Positions 44,032 to 49,894 of a DNA stretch of 49,894 nucleotides are shown here, piece after piece. The translations under genes were made by a program, and so were the position numbers. The notes beneath the pieces were generated by a model. The model was not told the DNA's origin and made no database searches. It worked only from the letters and a program-made list of their open reading frames with translations. Every line of letters begins with the position of its first letter. Positions within the stretch are counted from its first letter, which is position 1. Origin of the DNA: Prevotella sp. (lineage in GTDB: Bacteria; Bacteroidota; Bacteroidia; Bacteroidales; Bacteroidaceae); assembly GCA_017617615.1 (NCBI GenBank), contig JAFZVV010000023.1, positions 1 through 49,894 of the forward strand. The letters run 5' to 3'.

Positions 44032-47000
44032 ATGAGAAAAAGTTTCTTATTCACAATCATGGCTTTATTGGCCTTCTCCCTGCAGTCGACGGCAGCGCCC
44101 GTCACTTTGGAACAAGCCCAAAACGAAGCCAAGGACTTCTTACAGTCTATCGGAGCACAGGTAGGCAGTATCACCCTGGTAGAAGCACCTGCGAAGGACT
44201 CTTCTGACGGCGAGGTATATTACTACCTGTTCAATTACGGCGACGATGCCGGATTCGTCATCATTTCGGGCGATGACCGCACACAGTCTGTCCTGGCTTA
44301 CTCCGACCAGGGTCACGTGTCCGAAAACGACATCCAGAACACCTTCCGTCCCATGCTCGAGTCCTACAAGGTCGACCTCGACGATGTGGCAAGGCAAACC
44401 CAGACGGAGGAGATAGGCGAGAGGCCCCGCCACGTGCAGTCGCCCTCCTATTCTCCGGTGGCCCCGATGTTGACCTGCCACTGGACACAGATCGACCCCT
44501 ATAATTCCAAGTGTCCTACGGTGGGCGGTAAGGTTTCGCCGGCAGGATGTCTTCCCGTGGCAGTGGCACAGGTGATGTATGCTTTCCGTGACAGGATGCC
44601 TACGAAGTTGCCCGTCGCCATTCCTGCTTATTCCACGAAGACCTACAAGAAATCCATGAGTGCCGTAGCCAAAGGCACCGCTTTCAACTGGGGTTCGATG
44701 GTCGATGGTCTCCTGAATGCCAGCTCTACCCAGATTTCTGCCGTAGCCAACCTCCTCATCTATGTGGGAAAGGCATTGAAGGCCGACTATCAACCCGAAA
44801 AGACCAATGCACCGTGGAATAACGTGCCCGACGTGATGAATACCTATTTCGGCTTTGCCTCTGGCATCCAACTGCTCAAGAAATCTGCTTATACCGACGA
44901 CAGGTGGAAGCAGCTCATGGCACAAGAGCTCATGGCCAACAGGCCCGTCATCATGTATGGCGAGAATTACAACGACGAGGCCCATGCCTTTGTCGTCGAT
45001 GGCTTCGACGGTGGCGAGATGTACCATGTCAACTGGGGCTGGGGCCGTGGAAACGGCTATTTCCTTCTCTCGGTGCTGAATCCCCTGCAGCCCAATGACG
45101 AGGACGCACTGATTTCATCACAGAAGAGCTTCAACAAGAACCTCCAGGCCTATATCGGCATACAACCTGTGCAGGGATATACCCAGCCGGCAGAAGACAT
45201 CACGCTGATGTCGACCATCAACAGCGCCTCTTCTTCCCTGGCCAAGGTTACGTTCAAGAACACTACCAGCAAGACCCAGAAGTATACCGCTGGCCTCGGT
45301 TATTACGATGACAACAAGCGTGTCCATCTGCTGAAGAAGTGGTCTCTGGGCAAGAAGTCGATGGCTGCCGGTACTTCGGTGTCGGGTGTCGAGTTCACCA
45401 TTGCCAAGACCGATTTCACTTCCGTCAGTCTTCCCACCGGCACCTATCAGCTCTATCCCATTTACATGGCCGATGGCGATGACGACTGGCATGTTTGCGA
45501 CCAGTCATCTACCTATTCTTATGTGAAGGCGGTCTACAAGAGTACTGGCGTCACGCTGAGCAAGGAGAAACCCACTCCCAGCTATGTCGTGACCGACCTC
45601 AATTTCCCGGGCTCCCATGGCAAGGATTACGACCAGTATGTCACCTTCAATGTGAAGAACGAGGGCGACGATGGTGTGGGTACACTCTATCTTTATGCCA
45701 GCACCACCTCTACTTCTTTTGGTTCATCACGGTCGAAGGTTGATCTGCCGCTCAATTCCGGCGAGAGTGCCAGCGTGCAGATGCAGTTCACGCCTACATC
45801 GGCAAAGACTTATTACGTGTGGATTACCGATGGCACCAATGTCCTCAAGAAGGCTACCGTCACCATCACTTCGCTGGCCTCCACTTCTGTGTACGCCCTT
45901 GCCACCTCTGGCTACTCCATCGAAAACCTCAAGGAGGGGTCGTCTACCGCTTTCTATGGCAACACGCTGAAAGGCACGGTGACCATCAAGAACAACGGTT
46001 CGCATGCCTATGCCGGATTTGTTTCCGTCTATCTCTACAAACTGTCGGGCAACGCCTATGTTTCCACGCTTGAGCGCAAGGAGCATTATCTCGAGCTCAA
46101 GGCAGGTGCGAAGACCACCATCGACTTCTGCTTCGAGAACCTCAAGTACGGACAGAAATACGGTCTCTTCCCCTTGTATGAGGACACCCGCCAGTTTGTC
46201 AAGCCCTTGCAGATGTCTTTGGTCGGTTCGATGGGCGTCATCTTCTATACCGCCGACGGCAAGACCACTGCCAGTGCTGCTACCTCATCGGTCACCGTTC
46301 CCAGCAACGTGGTGGCAGTAGATGTCTCGGGCGTCGCCTCTTCCGTCTCGAAGGTGGTGCCCAACTCCAACCCCAACACGCTGTACCTCATGAACAGTTC
46401 GGAGAGTGCTCCTTCCGGACTTTCCGGCAAGAACATCGTCAAGGGTGATAAGGCCACCAGCATTTCGCTCACCGATGGATATGAATTCTATGTACCCCGT
46501 CGCTTCACGGCTACAGACATCACGTTCACCCGCAAGCCTTCGATAGGAACAAACGGTTCGGGTGGCTGGACTTCCATCGTGATGCCTTTCGATGTCGACA
46601 AGGTCACCGTGAACGATGAGTTGCTCGACTGGTTCAAGTCCGACACCGACTATGGCAAGAACTTCTGGGTGAAGGAGTTCCAGGGCATCTCAGGACAGAA
46701 CACGGTATGCTTCGGCTATGCCCAGGAGATGAAGGCCAACAACCCCTACATCATGGCTGTTCCCGGCGACAAGTGGGGTGCGAAATACAGCCTCGTGGGC
46801 AAGAAAATCGTGTTCCATGGCACGAATGCCCAGCTCGAGAAAGATCCGTCCATCCTGGTGGGTTCCGACCTCATGTATTTCCGCGGCACCTATGCCACGT
46901 TGAATACCACCAGTACCTACGTGCTCAACTCCACCGGCACCAAGTTCTCCTTCGGTTCTAATACGGTGAAGCCCTTCTGCGGGTTCTTCGTCGCCAAGGA

Positions 47001-47220
47001 CCTCGACGTGTTTGGCGTGGGCGACCTCAACATCGGTACGTTCGAGGATGATACCGATGGCATCATGACGCTCTTCGAGACCAGTGAGAACGGCACCGTG
47101 GATGTCTACAACGTGAGTGGCGTGAAAGTGGGCACCGCAGAGGTCGAGAACGGCACGGTCAATCTCGGCAACCTGCCCAGAGGCGTCTATATCGTCAATG
47201 GCAAGAAGATCATGAAATAA
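44032..47220 (+). CDS. Secreted C10 (streptopain-like) cysteine protease, T9SS-type tail
   Basis: A 1062-aa protein. The start at 44032 (MRKSFLFTIMALLAFSLQSTAA) gives a signal peptide; ATG 43990 overlaps the ispH stop but adds a polar leader. Residues ~23-130 are the Spi-type propeptide; the C10 catalytic domain has Cys173 (SPAGCLPVAVAQVMYAF) and His318 (EAHAFVVDGFDGGEMYHVNWGWG). After ~390 there are several beta/Ig-like repeats without known activity. The end (MTLFETSENGTVDVYNVSG and NLPRGVYIVNGKKIMK) resembles a type IX secretion sorting domain. It should be cell-surface bound or released, degrading host or dietary proteins. It is related to interpain and streptopain. Confidence 0.92.
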   Translation: MRKSFLFTIMALLAFSLQSTAAPVTLEQAQNEAKDFLQSIGAQVGSITLVEAPAKDSSDGEVYYYLFNYGDDAGFVIISGDDRTQSVLAYSDQGHVSENDIQNTFRPMLESYKVDLDDVARQTQTEEIGERPRHVQSPSYSPVAPMLTCHWTQIDPYNSKCPTVGGKVSPAGCLPVAVAQVMYAFRDRMPTKLPVAIPAYSTKTYKKSMSAVAKGTAFNWGSMVDGLLNASSTQISAVANLLIYVGKALKADYQPEKTNAPWNNVPDVMNTYFGFASGIQLLKKSAYTDDRWKQLMAQELMANRPVIMYGENYNDEAHAFVVDGFDGGEMYHVNWGWGRGNGYFLLSVLNPLQPNDEDALISSQKSFNKNLQAYIGIQPVQGYTQPAEDITLMSTINSASSSLAKVTFKNTTSKTQKYTAGLGYYDDNKRVHLLKKWSLGKKSMAAGTSVSGVEFTIAKTDFTSVSLPTGTYQLYPIYMADGDDDWHVCDQSSTYSYVKAVYKSTGVTLSKEKPTPSYVVTDLNFPGSHGKDYDQYVTFNVKNEGDDGVGTLYLYASTTSTSFGSSRSKVDLPLNSGESASVQMQFTPTSAKTYYVWITDGTNVLKKATVTITSLASTSVYALATSGYSIENLKEGSSTAFYGNTLKGTVTIKNNGSHAYAGFVSVYLYKLSGNAYVSTLERKEHYLELKAGAKTTIDFCFENLKYGQKYGLFPLYEDTRQFVKPLQMSLVGSMGVIFYTADGKTTASAATSSVTVPSNVVAVDVSGVASSVSKVVPNSNPNTLYLMNSSESAPSGLSGKNIVKGDKATSISLTDGYEFYVPRRFTATDITFTRKPSIGTNGSGGWTSIVMPFDVDKVTVNDELLDWFKSDTDYGKNFWVKEFQGISGQNTVCFGYAQEMKANNPYIMAVPGDKWGAKYSLVGKKIVFHGTNAQLEKDPSILVGSDLMYFRGTYATLNTTSTYVLNSTGTKFSFGSNTVKPFCGFFVAKDLDVFGVGDLNIGTFEDDTDGIMTLFETSENGTVDVYNVSGVKVGTAEVENGTVNLGNLPRGVYIVNGKKIMK

Positions 47221-47262
47221 CCGTAAAACATTCGCAAGAAGGAAAATATGAACAATGCATAC

Positions 47263-47288
47263 GGGGGGCGTGTCATCTGGCACCCCCC
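47263..47288 (+). terminator. Terminator of the C10 protease operon
   Basis: GGGGGG and CCCCCC arms around a short loop, followed by TGTTCTTTT, 42 nt after the protease stop. Confidence 0.7.
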
Positions 47289-47338
47289 TGTGTTCTTTTA
47301 ACATGAATGCCCAGAAATTGCCCATGAATTTACCATGA

Positions 47339-47579
47339 GGATTAACGAACACGAATATCACGAATCTTACGAATGCGCTCGTTCGGTCGAATTTGCCGCT
47401 CCGCTCGTTCGGTCGAATTTGTAATTCGACCGCATAGAATATCAGCATTTGCAATGCGATTATCGGAGGATTAATGAACACGAGACTTGTCGTAGACCCA
47501 CTGACCAAAGGGAGGTAATCTACCGAATAGGCACGAAATAAGCATTCGTAGAATTCGTGTTATTCGTGTTCGTTAATCC
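47339..47579. mobile_element. MITE-like element with 37-bp terminal inverted repeats
   Basis: Left arm 47339-47375 (GGATTAACGAACACGAATAT, then CACGAATC, ending GAATG) and right arm 47543-47579 are inverted repeats matching at 34 of 37 positions. The 167-bp interior has no gene; it carries two TCGTTCGGTCGAATTTG units, AATTCGACCGCAT and a further partial arm (GGATTAATGAACACGAG, ~47469). This non-autonomous element fills much of the 47221-47695 spacer. Target-site duplications are not clear. Confidence 0.7.
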
Positions 47580-47695
47580 GACGCGGCAGCGTCGGCAAAT
47601 TTCTGATAATTTCTGGATAATTACTGGAAATTCCTGTTATAAAGTAAAGCGACCATCAATCGGGCGAAGCCCGTTTAAACTTCCTTATTAAAATC

Positions 47696-48619
47696 ATGAC
47701 AAAGAAAATCAAAACCCTTTCATTCCTCCTCGTCTTGCTGCTCGCTTTGCCTGCAGCCGTACAGTCGAACCCCGTCATGCACTGCACCCATGTGCTCCAA
47801 ACTCCCAAGTCAGGTCTGAAGACCTTGGAGAAAATCGTGGCTAACGCAAGGGCCTATGGCGCCCAGTGGACTGCCGACGAATGGAAACTCAACTCCAAGA
47901 ACGCCTTGATTGTCGTATCACCGTTAATCAAGCAGGTCGGCGACTTGATGAAGCAGGTAGATGAGAGTCCCGACAATGTAGAAGCTGTCTTTGCGCGTCT
48001 GGAAGAAATGGAAATAGAATTTGAGCCTTATGAGAAACTGTTGGAAGAGCTCAACTCCATTGCCCAGAAAAGTGAGATTGGCCAAGCCGTCATGGAAGAT
48101 ACCGCATGGGAGCAACAAGTCATGGAAGAGTTGGGCCTCACCGACTATCTCAACGCTATCGGTTCTGAGGATGAGACCATCGACGTGGATACCGTTTGTG
48201 TTGACGAAGATGAAGTCGAAGTTGATTCCGTTGTAATCGATACCGTTGCCGTTGCTGATCTCGATTTCCACGATGAATTGAATAAGTTGGAGGAAATCGT
48301 GGCAGCGGCAAGGACGGAGAGTGCCAAATGGACTGAGGAGGAGTGGAAGGCGAACTTGAGAAGTGCCTATCTCACCTTCGCGCCATTGTTGAAGAAAGTG
48401 GACGACTATCAGCAGATTATTGGCGACGACAATACCAAGGCTGCCGAGTTCTTGTCCGAACTGGAAAATCTCCTCGAACAATTCGAGCCATGTGTGAACC
48501 TCTTCGACGAGCTCGACGCCATCGCCAAATCCAGCGAAGTAGGCAAAGCCGTTTTGGAAGACCCGGAGTGGGAGAAGGAAATGAAGGAAGAACTCGGCCT
48601 CATGGGCCTCGATCTGTAA
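47696..48619 (+). CDS. Exported protein with an internal domain duplication
   Basis: An unrecognised 307-aa protein. Signal peptide TLSFLLVLLLALPAAVQS. Two ~110-residue helical repeats follow: LKTLEKIVANARAYGAQW, SPLIKQVGDLM... and EIGQAVMEDTAWEQQVMEELGL in the first; LNKLEEIVAAARTESAKW, APLLKKVDDYQ... and EVGKAVLEDPEWEKEMKEELGL in the second. An acidic linker rich in Asp, Glu and Val (DVDTVCVDEDEVEVDS) joins them. The whole protein is very acidic. It is isolated between two related non-coding repeats. Function unknown; a helical binding protein is plausible. Confidence 0.8.
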   Translation: MTKKIKTLSFLLVLLLALPAAVQSNPVMHCTHVLQTPKSGLKTLEKIVANARAYGAQWTADEWKLNSKNALIVVSPLIKQVGDLMKQVDESPDNVEAVFARLEEMEIEFEPYEKLLEELNSIAQKSEIGQAVMEDTAWEQQVMEELGLTDYLNAIGSEDETIDVDTVCVDEDEVEVDSVVIDTVAVADLDFHDELNKLEEIVAAARTESAKWTEEEWKANLRSAYLTFAPLLKKVDDYQQIIGDDNTKAAEFLSELENLLEQFEPCVNLFDELDAIAKSSEVGKAVLEDPEWEKEMKEELGLMGLDL

Positions 48620-48640
48620 ATGCTCCAGAAGGAAATCTAA

Positions 48641-48766
48641 CGTTCGGTCGGATTTGTCCCCGTTCGGTTCCCCGTTCGGTCGCATTTGCCGCTCGGCTAT
48701 GCCGCTTGGCTCGTCCAAGAATTCGACCGCATTGAATATCAGCATTTTCAATGCGATTATCGGATT
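48641..48766. repeat. Copy of the MITE interior, right of the duplicated-domain gene
   Basis: Contains CGTTCGGTCGGATTTG-type units and AATTCGACCGCATTGAATATCAGCATTT...CAATGCGATTATCGGA, nearly identical to 47423-47469 in the MITE-like element. The copy lacks the GAACACGAAT arms. The two copies are direct repeats flanking 47696-48619. Confidence 0.7.
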
Positions 48767-48821
48767 AAAATCCTTATACTCAAGTGGCAGGGCCGTGCCG
48801 GGAAAAGGCTTTGGCCAACAA

Positions 48822-48861
48822 AAAAAGCAAGCACCGCAATTCTTTGCAGTGCTTGCTTTTT
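48822..48861 (+). terminator. Strong bidirectional terminator
   Basis: AAAAAGCAAGCAC pairs perfectly with GTGCTTGCTTTTT, with an inner GCAA/TTGC stem. The T-run is present on both strands. It lies 203 nt after the duplicated-domain gene. Confidence 0.9.
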
Positions 48862-48886
48862 GGGATATATACCAGCGGAGATAGGT

Positions 48887-48980
48887 GAGTGCGCTTCGCG
48901 CAGAAATCTTACAAATCGTTTCAAATCAAACAAATATAAAAGATTTGATAGATTTTGAATGATTTCTCGCCGCAGGCGAC
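48887..48980. repeat. AAATC-periodic hairpin repeat, copy 2
   Basis: Begins GAGTGCGCTTCGCGCAGAAA as in copy 1 (5-118) and ends TCGCCGCAGGCGAC. It lies 90 nt upstream of the GxxExxY gene. The rest of 48981-49070 is AT-rich leader with TACCTTTA (48992-48999), a near -7 box. Confidence 0.75.
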
Positions 48981-49070
48981 AAAAAATTTTGTACCTTTAT
49001 GGTCTGAACCGACGGTTGTCGGCCGAAGTATAGGATTATTCTCATTAATAGTAATCAAATATATAATGAT

Positions 49071-49496
49071 ATGGATTTAGTGAAGGAACACAATAAAAGA
49101 TACGGGTTCTTCCGTGAGATAACGGGTGTAGCAATGAAGGTCCATAGCAAATACCACTATGGCTTGTTGGAATCTGCTTACGAGGCAGCCTTGAAATATC
49201 TTTTGGAGTTGGAAGGACATAAGGTAGAACGACAGGTTGCCTTGCCAATTTATTGGGATGACGTACAGTTGGATCAAACATACAGAATGGATTTGGTGGT
49301 TGATAGCAACATTGTTGTGGAACTGAAAGCCATGGCTCACATTGACATTCCCCATCGTCGACAGTTATGGAACTATATGAACTTGACACATCTGCCCTAT
49401 GGTATGCTTATCAATTTCAGTCCAGAAGGGCTATACTCAGAATGGTATCATCGTGATGAAAGGACCTCTGTCATTAACAAGATTAAATTGTTATGA
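49071..49496 (+). CDS. GxxExxY protein (PD-(D/E)XK nuclease-like)
   Basis: A 141-aa protein of the GxxExxY family, named for GLLESAYEAAL (residues 39-49). Next come ERQVALPIYWDDVQLDQTYRMDLVVD with the acidic active-site Asp, and VVELKAM, giving the E-x-K of a PD-(D/E)XK nuclease fold. RQLWNYMNLTHLPYGMLINF is also typical. Family members are frequent in Bacteroidota and are scattered among repeats; their role is not established (possible defence or retron/repeat-linked nuclease). The gene sits between AAATC-periodic hairpin repeats, and the right-hand array begins 2 nt after its stop codon. Confidence 0.9.
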   Translation: MDLVKEHNKRYGFFREITGVAMKVHSKYHYGLLESAYEAALKYLLELEGHKVERQVALPIYWDDVQLDQTYRMDLVVDSNIVVELKAMAHIDIPHRRQLWNYMNLTHLPYGMLINFSPEGLYSEWYHRDERTSVINKIKLL

Positions 49497-49497
49497 A

Positions 49498-49894
49498 GGA
49501 GTGCCCCTATCGGGGCAGAACCAACGGTCACTGTTCGCGAAGCGAGGGAAAGTAAATCTCACAAATCGTTACAAATCAAGCAAATCATAATATCGTACAA
49601 AAAATAAGATTTGAAAGATTTTGAATAGATTTGTATGATTTCTCGCCGAAGGCGACTAATAACGGGAGTGCCCCTATCGGGGCAGAACCAACGGTCACTG
49701 TTCGCGAAGCGAGGGAAAGTAAATCTTACAAATCAGCCCAGATTAAACAAATCAGATAATTAGAGTAAATTAAAAGATTTGAAAGATTTTGAATAGATTT
49801 GTATGATTTCTCGCCGAAGGCGACTAATAACGGGAGTGCCCCTATCGGGGCAGAACCAACGGTCACTGTTCGCGAAGCGAGGGAAAGTAAATCT
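49498..49894. repeat. Tandem ~168-bp repeat array (2.4 units, open to the right)
   Basis: Units begin GGAGTGCCCCTATCGGGGCA at 49498, 49665 and 49833 (periods 167 and 168), and the third is cut by the window end. Each unit has a TGCCCC/GGGGCA hairpin, a TTCGCGAAGCGA palindrome, the AAATC/GATTT periodic hairpin (49535-49656, 49702-49824) and TCGCCGAAGGCGAC. No gene was seen in this stretch. Units are close to identical, with small changes in the AT-rich core. Confidence 0.9.

Noticed and set aside
49498..49894. Possible CRISPR array
   Set aside because: Units are ~168 bp and nearly identical throughout, without unique spacers of constant length, and no cas genes are present.

Overview
The window reads as a chromosomal segment of a Bacteroidales bacterium, most likely Prevotellaceae. 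Supporting signs are the short group-1 sigma factor (287 aa) typical of Bacteroidota, many promoters of the Bacteroidota type (TTTG, a spacer of 19-20 nt, then TAnnTTTG), C-terminal tails resembling type IX secretion sorting domains, and families common in this order (C10 peptidase, S9 prolyl peptidase, secreted alpha-2-macroglobulin, DUF1573, GxxExxY). No rRNA, tRNA, phage, integrase or transposase gene was seen.

Layout. 1-7.4 kb, plus strand: a secreted S9 dipeptidyl peptidase, a DUF4861-type secreted protein, and a tightly overlapping trio iorA-iorB-aminotransferase for 2-oxo acid/amino acid metabolism. 7.5-12.5 kb, minus strand: rpoD followed by a small exported protein, an HprK-like P-loop kinase, a SipW-like S24/S26 peptidase and a PqqD-like protein (a possible peptide-maturation cluster), then degP/degQ. 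12.9-19.9 kb, minus: an exported TPR-CHAT protease translationally coupled to an exported partner with a Gly/Ala-rich segment, a lipoprotein alpha-amylase and a WG-repeat protein. 20-26.8 kb: an exported metallophosphoesterase behind a repeated promoter-like block, a lipoprotein, and a cell-envelope acyl-modification operon (MBOAT, SGNH protein, CE2-like esterase). 27-35 kb, plus: pepD, an AAA-CYTH protein, truA, a DMT transporter, an Fe-alcohol dehydrogenase and a MATE pump. 35.4-47.2 kb, plus: a very large alpha-2-macroglobulin lacking the thioester motif, DUF1573, meaB, ispH and a C10 protease. 47.3-49.9 kb: an exported duplicated-domain protein and a GxxExxY protein among dense repeats.

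The non-coding DNA is unusually rich. There are MITE-like inverted-repeat elements, direct intergenic repeats, 9-bp and 23-bp tandem arrays, and a family of AAATC-periodic hairpins that becomes a tandem 168-bp array at the right end. Several accessory genes (AAA-CYTH, the duplicated-domain protein, GxxExxY, and the adh-MATE pair) sit between two related copies of one repeat family, which suggests that repeats bound gene-turnover units.

The best candidates for undescribed biology are the exported CHAT protease with its coupled partner, the PqqD/HprK/SipW-like cluster, and the repeat-bounded gene cassettes. All functional roles are inferred from sequence alone.
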